Source of the DNA: Isoetes taiwanensis
Taxonomy: Eukaryota > Streptophyta > Lycopodiopsida > Isoetales > Isoetaceae
DNA: 64,000 bases
Direction of reading: 5' to 3'
NCBI GenBank assembly: GCA_021234155.1
Contig: JAJEKV010000022.1
Location: forward strand, 8,525,961-8,589,960
The notes under the pieces: model-generated
Told to the model about the DNA's origin: nothing
What the model saw: only the letters and a program-made list of their open reading frames with translations
Databases searched by the model: none
Made by a program: the position numbers and the translations under genes
Shown here: one piece after another, positions 47,351 through 59,335 of the stretch
How positions within the stretch are numbered: position 1 is the stretch's first letter
How the letters are laid out: every line of letters starts with the position of its first letter

Positions 47351-47782
47351 ATGGCCGGAAAGGGTGAAGGCTCTGCCATTGTATCGATCTTGGTATTACA
47401 CCTATTCTTGCGTCGGAGCTTGGCAGCATGATCGTGTTGAGATCATCGCAAATGACAAGGGTAACAGGACCACTCCTTCCTATGTGGCCTTTACTGATAC
47501 CGAACGTCTTATCGGAGATGCAGCCAGGAACCCCATTAAGTTAACACCGTTTTTGATGCCAAGCGTTTGATTGGAAGGCGGTTCTCGATACCTGCTCGAG
47601 GCGAAAATAAGCCCCGCCATTCAAGGTTATTCCCGACCAGGTGACAAGCCCATGATTATTGTGCAAAGGTAAGGGCGAGGAAAAGCGGTTTGTCTTTGAA
47701 GAAATATCTTCAATGGTTCTAACTAAGATGAAAGACATTCTTTGAGGCTTTTTTGGCACAACAAGAAAAAATGTTGAGGCTT
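47351..47782 (+). pseudogene. Cytosolic HSP70/HSC70 pseudogene, N-terminal part
   Basis: HSP70 is an ATP-dependent chaperone. The ATG at 47351 starts [10 protein letters not shown], the plant cytosolic HSC70 start, then single-base indels shift the frame. Next come [20 protein letters not shown] and [20 protein letters not shown] (47399-47520), where the family has TTYSCVGVWQ. Further shifted pieces are [10 protein letters not shown], then GDKPMI, EEISSMVLTKMKD and FGTTRKNVEA (to about 47782), all in family order. About 140 of roughly 650 residues are covered, all from the ATPase domain. There are at least five frameshifts and a small deletion where the family has QVAMN. No intron is seen in this part. 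Non-functional. Confidence 0.9.
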
Positions 47783-49457
47783 AGTTTGAAGGCTTTTTCC
47801 GATTCATTCCTATCGTTAATAGAGATTTGCAAATCTAGGTTATTCTTGCAATCATGCACATCTAATTTTTTCTTGCTCCGATCTGGATATGCTCTTGGTT
47901 ATTGATCGAATAGGAGCACTCTGCTTGTGATAATAGCAAAGCTTTCCGATTTGTTGCAAAACGGTTGCTTCTCTGAAGGGTACGATCCATATCCACTATC
48001 ATCTACATGTCGGGTTTTCATACCCAACACGTGCTCTACGCCATCGGTTTCTGAGGGGCTTCTATGCATGTGGGGTGACTGTGTTCGCACAATAACAGAG
48101 TATATGCCGAGGAAGCTCAAGGGTTTTTCTCGCGATAAGAATGATCGCCCGAAAGATACGATAAAATACAAGAAAATTTTCGACTCAGTATTTTGGGGAG
48201 CTCTACCCACGAGTTTTTTTGGCAAGTATGGCGCCTCTATGATTTGCCTATAATATGGATCTTCCAAAAGGGTGCTTTGGAGCTGATTTGGAGGAACCCT
48301 GAACATTTTCGATAAAAAAAGTGGACGCCCATATCAGTGCGCAAGATTCGCATCCACGAAAGCGGTCGATACCATATATATCCTGGATCACTTTGGTGTG
48401 GCAAGTAGCTTTGTCATTGCTACTTCATTTGGAATCACGATTTAAAGTTATAGTTAGCATCATAACATGTTATTTGCAAAGAAATAGCCTTAAACATTGG
48501 GTCAATTTTTGAGCGACCATGTTTTTCTACTCGGGCGATTCCCCTTTTATCTGAATAGTTCAAGTATGCTTGGCGGGACTCGTTGTCTTGAGGTTCTTAT
48601 GTTTGCCTTTATGCTTTAGAAATGATTTAATAAATGTCAAATGCATATGCTTCCACTACGTAACACTCTCGGTGGAGTGTCCTATTGCTTTTTCATTATT
48701 TGTTTAATGTGATTGTTTTGGTACGCCAACTATTTATGTGGTTAAATCGAATCGATCGCTATTGGTCTGCATCATTTGTCATTTGTCTCAATATTCAAGA
48801 GTTGGCTCTTAAGTAAGTAGCACCTTTCTTAGTTAAGTACTCTTTCTTTCATAATCGCGGGGCGACTTGTTAAGCAATAATGTTTTCGAGAGGTGCAATT
48901 TTCGGGCCCTCTATAACCCGCCACTTACTTTACAGATAGGAATCATTGCCGCATTTTTTAGCGATGGCGCCATGGGGTCACCGGTCTTCCATTTAAAGAT
49001 AGTTCTTCATTTGCGGGTGCAACAATGGACTTGAATTGGGTTGCGTTTGGGATTTCCACGTGTTTAACACAAGAAGTGGCCCAACCGGATCTGATTGCTT
49101 GACCGGGTTTTATCCCGGATTTTACTCGTCCAACAATTACAAGACATAACAGATTGTCTAAATGGTGCCATTTGCAACCACATTCACAACTATTTGCCCT
49201 GTGGATGTTTTGGACCAGCTGCAATATTCAGGTTGCTTGCCCATCACACAGGTAGTTTACTCCTATTGTAAATTCAAGGGGAAAATGAATAGGCTTCTAA
49301 TTGCTCGAAATTGTTTCCACATTAATTCTTACATGGAGGTGCGCAGACAGGTATAAGTGCAAGCAACGCTATAATGTTTTGAGGTGAGTTTTGTGGCTCC
49401 TCTAAATAACAATGTATCGCTGTTTGGATTATATGGACTCTTTATCTTGCTTTCCAG
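47783..49457. other. No recognised gene after the HSP70 fragment
   Basis: Short frames only (135 codons minus 47899-48306, 108 codons plus 47927-48253), without motifs. Confidence 0.3.
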
Positions 49458-49620
49458 CCAGGTGAATGTGACACTCGTTGATATTGGAGGGAAAACGGTA
49501 ATTTATGCAGAAGGTGTTGTAGATCCTTCTAGGCTGCCAAAGATAATTGAGGAGCTCATCAAAAGAAATCTTGGTCATGCACCCCAAGACAACATCATGT
49601 ATGCCAAATGCCTAGAGAAA
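49458..49620 (+). CDS. Exon of unidentified gene, weak resemblance to a heavy-metal-associated fold
   Basis: The exon follows a ctttccag acceptor and ends AGAGAAA|gtaaat. It encodes QVNVTLVDIGGKTVIYAEG, then VVDPSRLPKIIEELIKRNLG and HAPQDNIMYAKCLEK. The pattern V-x-V-D-x-x-x-K-T-V-x-x-x-G-x-VDP-x-x-L-x-x-x-I-x-x-x-x-K-x-x-G is compatible with the second half of an HMA (ferredoxin-like) domain, but the CxxC half is not seen. I would not name it further. It has no stop and reads like real coding sequence, in the same direction as HSP70 in M7. Confidence 0.4.
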
Positions 49621-50315
49621 GTAAATGGTCATTTATTTATAATAGTTAAGTATGGCAATCATGGAAATTTTTCTAGCGTAACATTGTCAATTGCTTAAGC
49701 CCCTCGTCTTCTTCCAAATTCCAATAAACTCTCCTTCTGTGCATGCATGGTCATACAGGAAATTCTCATGCACATGATTCCTATTCCAAGTTGTCTAAGT
49801 GCATAGCTGAGTCCATGGAAATTTGAAGTTCAAAAGATCATAACGGCATGCTTGGTTCTTAGGCAGGAAGTCAGGTCATGTGCTATCCTTATAATTAATA
49901 GTGCTCCTGCATCAAGGCAAAAGGCATTTTAGTTCTGGCCCTACAGGCAATAATTCTGATCGAGATCATCACCTCATCTTGATAGAATGCCTTCTATCAT
50001 CTGGAGACTATTGCTGGTAATTTGGTCTCTGTGAATCATTTCCTTAAACCCGTTAGAGGGATGCACAGTTCCAGCTTCAAGTGTCCTACTGCATCTAGAC
50101 ACTATTTTTGTTACATGATGAACTATTCGTTCTTGGTGTCAAGATTTTTCGTTGCATTGCACCTTCAGAAACTTTATTAGTAAACTACTCATTCTAGTAA
50201 CAATGACTAATCTTCGTTGCTTTGACCTTTCTTTTCTGCTTTATTGTTTTCCCACTCTTGGCCATCAATAGAGTACAGGGCATTCTTCTATCCCTTTTAA
50301 GTGTGTTTTTCCTTT
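49621..50315. other. No recognised gene
   Basis: AT-rich, probably intron or flank of the preceding exon. Confidence 0.3.
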
Positions 50316-50847
50316 AGACTTTGGTGTGTTTAACTGCGGCACACGCACAAAATTCAGAGCTTATACACACAACACAACGGTTCTCCGTTGAATTTTTGTA
50401 GAGCATCTTTAACGCCCTTGAGCAAGAAGTAACACGCCAACATTTGGAGTTGTGTTGCTCCCGTTTATGCACAAAGTTATTCATGTTTATGTCCTTCTTC
50501 ATTGCATTAAGAGTGTTTTCCCATATGCTCTTATATGGTCCGTTGTGTGAATGGACTACCCAGGTGTGTTCCTTAAGACTTTGGTGTGTTTAACTTTGCA
50601 GCACCTGCACAAAATTCAGGCTTGCAGCACACAACGCTTCTTCGTTGAATTTTGTAGCAGGCATCTTTAACGTCCTTGAGCAAGAAGTAACACACCAACA
50701 TTTGGAGTTGTGTTGCTCCAGTTTATGCACCAAGTTATTTATGTTCATGCCCTTCTTCATTGCATTAAGAGTGTTTCTAGCTTTTCAAATATATGATGCT
50801 CTTCCCATATGCTCTTATATGGTCGTTGTGTGAATAGACTACCCAGG
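50316..50847. repeat. Tandem duplication, about 250-bp copies, 260 bp apart
   Basis: 50316-50564 and 50576-50847 both begin AGACTTTGGTGTGTTTAACT and end GACTACCCAGG. They share CCTTGAGCAAGAAGTAACAC. The second copy has an extra 20-bp insert near 50785. Confidence 0.9.
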
Positions 50848-51569
50848 TTCAATCATGTTTGTCATCATCTGCACCTCAAGCACTTCATGTAAATATGAAG
50901 TACACAATGATATCAATGCAGGAAGACAACAGTTCACTTCAGGCTCTATATTTTCTAAATCTTTATTGTGAGCCTATGAAGTGTCCGAGTAATAATGTAA
51001 GCCTATTTTCCAAAGGAGGGATTTTGAGTCGACTGACGTTTATGTGGCTTTTGAGTCGACTGTCGTTTATGTGACAATCAAGATAATTTGATGCCAAGAA
51101 CAACTACATTCTTTGATACTGATATGCCTTTCTATTTCATTAAGTACTACATATTTCTACCTGTTAATCTTAGTTGTCATTTTAAGTTAAGTGGGGGGCT
51201 TCATTCAATATAATGCGTTGGTATTACTTATAGCAACATGGATTAGGGTTGCTTGTGGTAGACTCTAGAACTGAGATCTATATAATAAGGATGATGATTG
51301 CTATGGCTAGTGTACTTTGTGTTATTTGAAGTCCATTGTCATTCAATGGTAGCAAAATAATCTAAAACTTGTCATCTTGCTAGTTATAAGAAAGATGTGC
51401 AAGCTTCAATTTTGGTGGACAAAGTTAGGGCCTGAATGGGCAGTTGGTAGCAAGGATCAGAAGCTTGTGTCTGAATACAGGCTGTTGCAGTTCCATTCTG
51501 TTTGAAATTGATCAGCCATGGTTTTACAGCAGCATAAGCATGAGCAATATACCCAAATGTAGAGATAGG
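50848..51569. other. No recognised gene
   Basis: Contains a short duplicated GAGTCGACTG(A/T)CGTTTATGTG at about 51026-51072. No coding signal otherwise. Confidence 0.35.
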
Positions 51570-51920
51570 TGTAGTTAGAATCTTAAAAGAATATTGGCTA
51601 GTCTTAATGGAATGTTGATAAACTTAGAAACCTTATAGAAACTTGGGAAGTCTTTCCCCACGTATGTATGTTCAACTTCGCACGTGAAGGATATATTTTA
51701 TCAATTTTTTCTAGGGGGATCTTAAAGGAATAAAATATATCCTTCACACTAGGTGTGCTTTCAAGTGAATCTTTGTGTAATCTTAAAGAATACTCGCATT
51801 ATCCTGGCGAATATTAATAGATTTTGGGAAAATCTGTGTACGTACATTCAGCTTTGTATACTCCCTCATAGTACAAATACTTGTATATATATATATATCT
51901 AAATATATATGTAATTATTA
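51570..51920. repeat. Weak GGAATCT array, X end of M7 and junction with M8
   Basis: A few GGAATCT-like units are followed by GTACGTACATTCAGCTTTGT and CTCCCTCATAGTACAAATAC TTG (to 51883), about 27 bp of AT repeat, and then a variant Y start ATATATGTAATTATTA (51905-51920). Confidence 0.7.
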
Positions 51921-51928
51921 GGAGTGGC

Positions 51929-52125
51929 TTCTAGAACCTTCTTTTATATCTATACCGCCAGATCCCGGCCGTCCGTTCGCTCCCATGCGATCTAAGCCGT
52001 CGGATCTGGTGGCTTCCAGAAGGTTCTTGGCGGAGATGTGGTAGCTTCCAGAATGTCTTGGAAATTCTAGAAGATGGCAAGAAATTCTAGAACATTCTTG
52101 AATGTTCTGACTACTAGTATATATT
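51929..52125 (+). promoter_or_regulatory. Cluster of heat-shock elements with TATA box
   Basis: The heat-shock-factor binding pattern alternates TTC and GAA with two-base spacing. Seen here: TTCTAGAACCTTC (51929-51941, three units), TTCCAGAAGGTTC (52014-52026, three units), TTCCAGAA (52046-52053), TTCTAGAA (52065-52072) and five perfect consecutive units at 52085-52107 (TTC-ta-GAA-ca-TTC-tt-GAA-tg-TTC). A TATA box TATATATT (52118-52125) follows 11 bp later. This is standard heat-shock promoter layout. Transcription would run right from about 52150. The responsible gene is not identified. Confidence 0.8.
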
Positions 52126-52187
52126 GAGTGATCACGTGATGAAATTGTTTTAGAATTTTGTATGCTTCTTCTGCGGGCGCTCTGATT

Positions 52188-52241
52188 ATGCATGCCATGG
52201 CTATGCTATCGGGTCCATTTTTTGACGCTGACCCTCTCTGA
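52188..52241 (+). CDS. Short open frame behind the heat-shock promoter
   Basis: The first ATG after the TATA box opens 17 codons (MHAMAMLSGPFFDADPL) and a stop. The FF-D-x-DPL pattern could be the broken start of a small heat-shock protein, but the match is far too short to claim. A frameshift soon after the start would fit the indel-rich decay seen elsewhere. Confidence 0.2.
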   Translation: MHAMAMLSGPFFDADPL

Positions 52242-55200
52242 TATGCGTGACTAGCTTCCCTTATATGCTCCGTGGTATGTTCTTCAAGCTTGAAGCTAGC
52301 CTTGCATATTTTCTTTTGGCAGTGATCAGGTCCCCATTGTGGTGCCAATTTATTATCACTGGAGCCGTTCGAGCGCTTATGGTGAGGGGACATAGGGGCT
52401 TTTTCCCCTTCATGCTTCTGGATTTTGCCTTTATATTTTCGATTCCCTCGTAATTTTCAGCGATGGTGTTCGGCTTGCATGATTTGTGCAGCTGGTCCTT
52501 CTCTATCAGCAATTCTTTTGGGGATTTCTTTGTTTGGAAGAGCCTTCTGATGTTTGTAGCTTAGCATTTCTATGGCAAGAACTCTGTGATTCAGAGAACT
52601 CTGTGATTCAGGGATAGAAGAGGCACAGGAGAATAGCAAATGGGCAACCTGCTTCAAGGGCCGCTTCGGCTTATGCATGTCATCAAATGGCCCTCCCTTA
52701 TGCTATGTGGTTTGGATTGAAACAGGGCAATAGCTAAATGATTTCGCATATCTGTTGATATGCTGAGAAACATGAGGCATTACGGCGAGCTATTGATCGG
52801 CTGTGGGCATGTTAAGAGAGCAAAGCGTGTTCGAGAATCTTGTGCTCTTGTGCTCTGACTTATTTAGTTGATTTTTGAATGATTTAGCTTTGGCTTTGAT
52901 GGATTTTATCATTTTGCAGGTTTGAGCTATTGGAAAACAAAACCCTTTCGATTCATTTGACGTCTGCAAGGTATATGATTCTTTGTTTTACATATGTCTG
53001 TGTTTAAAGAAACTCCTGTCTCTGCAAACTAGCTTCTAATTTTGATGTGATCGGGTGTGCTGCCTGTGGATTTTCACTTATTTATGCCATGAAATTGAAA
53101 CCCTTGGACTCTTGGTTCATGGCATGCTGAACCCGGTGCATGCTCCAACAGAAATTTTTATGCTGCTGTTGATCCCTTAACGAGTGCGTGCGGTTATCTT
53201 TGCCGGAAACGGTGGTTAGTGCTATTGGAGCTACAGATGCGGCCGGATCTGTGCCCATCATACCCATATGAAGACTGGTTTGTGTTTAACAAGGATTTAG
53301 GAAGGGAAATCGGCTAAGATAAGATCCGTTTCAAGGTCTTCGTCGGAGAGGATCCGCCATGGCCCGATTATATGTAATAGACCAGTCTTCTCTGTTCCTT
53401 TCTATGGGCACGTTAGTTTAGGATTTTTGTGCGGGCTTTTTCACAAAGTTGACCCCAAAAAGTTTCATTCTACAAAAGTCTTGGTTTGAGAGCTGTGACC
53501 ATAGCTGGAGTTCTGGTTCCATCTGTCTGGATGTTATCTTTTCTTGTAGGCGACCTTAGAGTTCGTATTTTTATTCCATAGCCTGTTCTTTTCTACAGAT
53601 TCGGTGATCCATGCGGATGTTATCTTCTCTTTAGCTTTGTTCTTTTCTATAGATTCTGTGATCTGTCTGCCATTTTTTTCTTGAGAACCCGCAGATGATG
53701 ATGGTCGGATCTGTGGCCATCATACTCATATGAAATTTCGGCTTGGCAAGGATTTGGGAAAGGCAATTAGCTCGGCATTCAAAGGTAAAATTTTGATGAT
53801 ATTTACGTACAATCATATCAACACGGAAGAAACTGGTGAGTTTAAAGTCTCGAGTTGTTTTTGCTTCACCAACTTACTCGGCGACAAATCATCACAAGAT
53901 AATGTATTTTTAGCGGGGAAAATGAAGAGAGAACTTTTGCTTTGCCATTTCTTAAAGACGTAAAGATGTAGACTTTTTTCCCTCAGCTTTAGCCATTTGT
54001 CAAAACTCAGCAGCCATACTCTGCGGCCAAGCTTTTTTAGTGTTATTTGGGGAACAATTTTGAAGAGCTCTTGCATACTATAGAGGGATTTCGGCAAAGA
54101 AAATTCATAACTTGGATGTTATAGCATATGGCCACCGTGGTCATCCATTTTCAAAGGACGAGATGGGCACCATGAAAGACAAATTTTTTGCGGGATAATC
54201 TGCCTGTTCAATTTCAAAAGCGAAGGAATTCTAAACACCGCTAGTCTTCAAAGTAAAAAATTCATCTTTGTAAATTTATTGTAGAAAATGAATCATTAAT
54301 AAATTTGCTAGTGCTTTGAAAGCACATTGCAAAATATAGGATTATGCACAATGTTAGGGACTATAGATCTATGAATTAATAGTTTGTATAGTTACGTGAA
54401 GAAGGAAATCAATTCTTTGGGTCCCGAAGGCTTAGTCCATAGACTTTTTAACTTAGTTGTGCAATGGATCTATAAGGATATTTCTTTTGCATACATGGGT
54501 GGATTTTTCTTTGCTTAATTGTGTTGCCACGGGCTTTGGCTTCTATAAAACCCATCTTCCATAGCAACTTATCCCGTTTGCACTTATAAAACTAGATCAC
54601 GAACATCCATTTCCTTCGTTCGTGGCATAGCTTGAGAAGCTTCGTTCTTGGTGGCATAGCTTGAGAAGCTTATGAATTGTTATTGCCAAATTTTGACAAG
54701 GCATTCTATGGTCCATTGCTATCACGGGTTTTCGACAATCGGGGCTCCAATGGTTTGAAAGAATAGATAGATTAGAAAGAATATGAAGGTTGAACTGTCC
54801 TTGGACCTTTTAAAAAGAAAAGAATTAATGTATTCCACAATTTCTTTGTCAATTTATGCCATTTACGGCAACTCAATATATTAGATTAGGATTATTAGAA
54901 TATAAAATATTGAATACACTCGTGGACTAGTGACATGATGTACCTTAACAATGTGGTTGAAAAGTCTAGCCAATGTCATTTATCTTTTGGTCTTAACATA
55001 TCTTTTGTACCACCATTTTTCTAGTGGCTTTCTTACGCCCAACCAAAATTTAACTATGTGCACCATGGAACTAAAATTTGATTGGGGACATCTTGAAAAG
55101 TTGGCTAATTTTGAATCATATATTTAATAAATACATCAGTCAAGCAAAGAATGAAGTGTACAAAAAAAAAAAGGTTAAGTAACTTGCCAATAATATCGAG

Positions 55201-55259
55201 TCCTATTAATACTTTACAAAGATAGGGCCACCACATAACACTACCACAAAAGTTCTATT
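52242..55259. other. Gene-like but unassigned M8 interior
   Basis: An exon-like stretch at 53730-53783 (MKFRLGKDLGKAISSAFKG|gtaaaa) and a partly similar earlier segment (about 53230-53310, sharing GCGGATCTGTG/CATCATAC) suggest a duplicated first exon. Small tandem duplications occur at 52571-52607 (GAACTCTGTGATTCAG) and 54620-54670 (GGTGGCATAGCTTGAGAAGC). No family recognised. Confidence 0.3.
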
Positions 55260-56848
55260 CTTGATAGGATTCAAGGAATCTCAACCAAATTTAACAAGGC
55301 CAAGGGAATCTTTATGGAATACTAGGAAGTCTTCATGGAATCTCAAAACTCATAATAGAAATAACCATTCATATAACGATCCCTCATTGTACAAGGACTT
55401 GCTACAACCATACATAATACAATTCCTCATTGTACAAAAATTAATTACATCTGATAAAGTGATATCTTGGGCATGGGACACACTCAGTCATAAATAGGTG
55501 AAATATAGACTTCTCAAGCTCCCTCCTTCCTGCCAGAGTATTCAAAAGGAATTAAAATGCCATCAAGTCCTTTTATGCTACAAATTCCAAACCTCCTCTA
55601 GAAAAACACGAATAAGGAGCATCGTAAAGCTTATTTGAATATGGCGACAAAGGCCTAGCAAAAATCATGTCTGGCATGTGACTATCTCTCCAGTACTTTG
55701 TTAACCAGGTTTGTGAGCTATACATTGCCAACCTACTCTCGCAAACTGAGGTTAAAAATTTAAGCCTAGAATCCAAGGAAATCTACAAAATCTAACGAAA
55801 TCTCATACAACTCAAGTGAAGAACAAAGGAAGATTTTCTGTAAAGATCAATGAAATACATCCTTGCAAGGGATGAACGGAAGGTTGCCACCCTTCTCTTA
55901 GAACATTGCCACTATGCTCCTAATAGCTCCTCAAAATGTTTATACATTTTACAACGACATCCAAACTATCCAATATCCACCTCTTAGTCTAGATCATTAA
56001 AGCCACCTCTTAATCTTAATGCGTTGCATTCTTCACCATTGCCCCAAACAATAGCTAGATAAACATGATGAACCACAAGCAATGGAACCCTCATCTTGAC
56101 ACACAAGAAAATGAAAAAAATATGTGAGTTTCTAAAGTGCCTCCTAGACATTCAAAGGTTTAACATGTATTCCAACACAATGTGAGCTTTTAAGGTGTCT
56201 CCTAGGGACCAGAGTTTTGATTTAGGTGTAACTCCAACACCTTCATGGCATAAAGACCTTAAGAACCATAGCTTAAATTTAATAGAGAATCCATATCAAA
56301 TAATAAGAATAATATTTTAAAAGATATAAAGAAAAGCAAAAACCGCCACAACTTGCACCGTAGGAACTTACATCGTAGGAACACTGGAACATGCACCGTA
56401 CATGATATTTTAGAACATTCTACAATGCTCGAATCTGAAAGAACCTAAAGGAATCTCATAAAATATAAGCCAATTTATCCGAAACTAAAAAGAAATTTTC
56501 ATGAGGCCTTGAAGAATTTAAAGGGAATCACACAAAATTTAAGAGAATCCAAAAATTCTTATAAAATCTAATGGAATCTTAGAAAAATATAACACAATCT
56601 AAGAGAATATCATAAAATGCAAACAAATCTAGCAAATCTACTCGAATATCATAGAACTTAAGGAGAATCTAAGAGAATCTTCATGACATCACAAAAATCT
56701 CACGAGAATCTTGATAAAATCTAAAAGAATCCCAACTAATATCCGAACTTGCACCATAGGAACATGCTAAAATTGGAATTTGCTCAGGTGGGATCATGCA
56801 AGTAGGGCGTGCTAATTTTCTTGAATAGGTCAAGTATAGTTTACAATC
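55260..56848 (+). repeat. Scattered GGAATCT-type arrays in M8
   Basis: Clear runs at 55266-55345 and 56435-56745 (GAATCTAAGAGAATCTTCAT, AATCTCACGAGAATCTTG), separated by ordinary AT-rich sequence with no recognised gene. Confidence 0.65.
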
Positions 56849-59335
56849 AACTACCCCGAGGCCCTAAAACAAATGAGTCAACAAGAATACTCAATAAGCT
56901 GTGTTGGGCCCCATTCATTTTTCACATTCGGGCTACCTAGTAGGGGAGCTGATTTCTCAAACCCCCAAAACTTCCATCCTTAATGAAAAGTAGTTGAGAC
57001 AAATTCTAAAGCATACGTGACAAAGTAGAGAGCAAATTGCAAAGTAGACTTTTCTTGAAAGTGTATAGTTTAAACAATAACTTGTAAAACGTAGCATCTG
57101 ATTACATTTTCCGTAATTCCATAACCTTCCATGTTAGCATGCCAACCCGTGAGTAAAAAACAGACAATTGGAGGAGAGAACAACACGCAGCCAATCATGC
57201 AAGCGTTAGCGATAATCCGTGCTTGCGATGCAAGGGCCAAAAGGTACATTGGGTCTCTCGAGTTTATCCTGATCACCAATTGTATCCTTTTGCCCTGGGA
57301 AAACACTAACAAGAAAGAGAAATGGAATTATAACTTGAGAATTTTCCAAATCCAAATAGTTGCAGTAGGATTTGCCATACATTAATCAAATTTATAAGTT
57401 ATGCACTCCCAAATATAGACCTGGTGCATCAAGCTTGTAATAATTTCTAACTTCAAACTAAGCCTAGAAACTCAATAAAAAAACATATTGCTTATGCATT
57501 CCTCTTTGTATCACAAGTACAATTTCTGCATGACCATATGAATGCACTAATGCACCAAGATACCACGAATAGGCTCATATCCGGTGAGGGCAAATAGCAA
57601 AAGCCTTCATACTAGCAAAAGGCTGGTTCAAAACAGTAAAAATATTGACTCGGACCTTTAAAGTGTATTATAGCCATATTATCGGTTGCAAGTTGGCATT
57701 CTTGGACCGTTTTTTTATCCTTATATCTCAATAACTTCTAGCCATGTTCTAAAGTGACATGGTGAGATGCATTAATCTTTGGTAATTCACGGACATATCT
57801 ATATGTCTTTGGTATATGCCTTGAAACAAAGGCTGAAAAATAAGGCAAAAACCAAGTTATAATATTGTTTTTTGCAACACGAAAACCTCACAACATGCAT
57901 CAATTTTGAATGCCGCGAAAAATCTGATGATGAACAAGCGAACCAAGTATTTAGGCCTGCTTGCATCAAGGCTATTGTAAACTCCAGTTTAAAGGAATAA
58001 AATAAATTAAAATACTAAAAGCTTATATAGAAACGATCGAAATACTGTTAGTTTCATCTTTCTATAAGCGCATAAAGATCGGCATTGTTGTGATCCGGTC
58101 GGCCTAAAGCAAAAAATCGTATGATGCATATAAGTAGAAATTTTGTCATGGTATACGACCATGATTTCCACCTTATCTATTTATGCGAGTAAAAGAATCT
58201 CGGTAAAGCTCCAACACAAAGCAAATCGATAGTAATATTTGCTCCTTAGAACATTTGGCCCGTTTCACCTTCAATAAAATGCATGGCTTCCATTTTTTAG
58301 TTGAAAACGGATCATGAAGCAAGATCTCTTGATTAAGCTCATGAGGGAGTTCGTTCCCCAAAATCGAAAGATGGCATATCCAAAATGCATTTAAGGCTTG
58401 CATAAGCCAAATCGGCCAAAAATAAGCGCCCGGCATGCCATGCTTGCGACCAGAAAAAAGCTGACCCAATTCCTTGCTTGTATAAAATATCGAGAGAGCA
58501 AATGGATTTTGTAACAAACCAGCCTTACTGAGACACATCAAATTCGGTTGCATCAAGCTTCTATGTTTCAACCAAAGCAGAGCGTCGTCTCACGGTCATT
58601 TTGGCTTCCCACAAGTCCGACCCGACCTATTTTTGGCATGGGATGATCCCATTTAAAATTATTTCTTACGCTTTCTGTTATGCGGTTCGATCCGTCTCGA
58701 CCCTTTTAGAGGCGTGTGTTCAAACGCCATCGTAAATATCCGCAGAAAAGGGAGTTGAAACCCTAACATAATATTGCAAAAAGACCTTTACAATTCCAAA
58801 GGTTTTATTTGCCCCCATTTGTAACACAAAATACACATGAACAATGTCATCATGCGCATGGGTATAAGCATTTATTTTGTACCCCGGTTATACTTCCTTG
58901 TAGACATACTACACACTATGGCATTAAGCCATGTTTCATATATGGCATATCGTTTTGCCCTAGATTTCCATTCATCTTTATTTTTTTGCCAGAAATATAT
59001 TTTTGCGGAAATATATTTCTTGTGCCCTTCTATCTGATGTGGCCATTTCAAGCATGTCTTTATGACCAAGTGTGTGTACATGTTTTTTTTGCACTTCAAA
59101 ATATTGCTCTATTAACGTCCATACAAAGAAAAGAGTATAGAGTGGTGCCATAGCAAATTAGGCCACCAATGCAACAAAGGAGACTACACAGCTCTTAGTA
59201 TTTTGAGCGGTGTTGTGAGAGTACTTGACATCTCCCCACGGCGGTATGAGCTTCACAAGTCTTTGTAGCTAGCTCTTGTGTTGCAACGAATCTCCAACCT
59301 GTTATATATATTTATATTTATATATATATATAGCA
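56849..59335. repeat. Large duplication, copy A (about 2.5 kb)
   Basis: Matches 59876-62375 end to end, from CCTAAAACAAATGAGTC to GTTATATATATTTATAT. Shared landmarks: CTTTTCTTGAAAGTGTATAG (57053/60091), GATGCATATAAG (58121/61163) and ATGACCAAGTGTGTGTACAT (59061/62098). The copies differ mainly by short indels. The open frames inside (minus 58173-58571, 132 codons; plus 58809-59153) carry no motif and are broken differently in copy B. Confidence 0.92.

Larger units (their letters stand above)
46629..51883 (+). mobile_element. Module M7 (Y end 46629, X end 51883), with HSP70 fragment
   Basis: A putative 5.25-kb module with Y end CAATTATATTGAATG, a GGCCGTCCATCTCAGATC block, then an HSP70 5' fragment, later exon-like pieces, a weak GGAATCT array (51570-51850) and a well-kept X end. 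Confidence 0.55.
51911..56848 (+). mobile_element. Module M8 (Y-like start, X end not identified), heat-shock-type promoter at its start
   Basis: It begins with a variant Y end and a GC block (CCCGGCCGTCCGTTCGC, AGCCGTCGGATCTGGTGG). It contains a heat-shock-element cluster, gene-like sequence and GGAATCT arrays further right. The right border is unclear; the end shown is where the large duplication starts. Confidence 0.35.

Noticed and set aside
8278-51911. Modules as classical Helitrons
   Set aside because: No 5' TC, no 3' CTRR with a preceding hairpin, and no Rep/helicase coding. Capture of several intron-bearing genes is Helitron-like, and Helentron-type elements with microsatellite ends stay possible, but I cannot assign the class.
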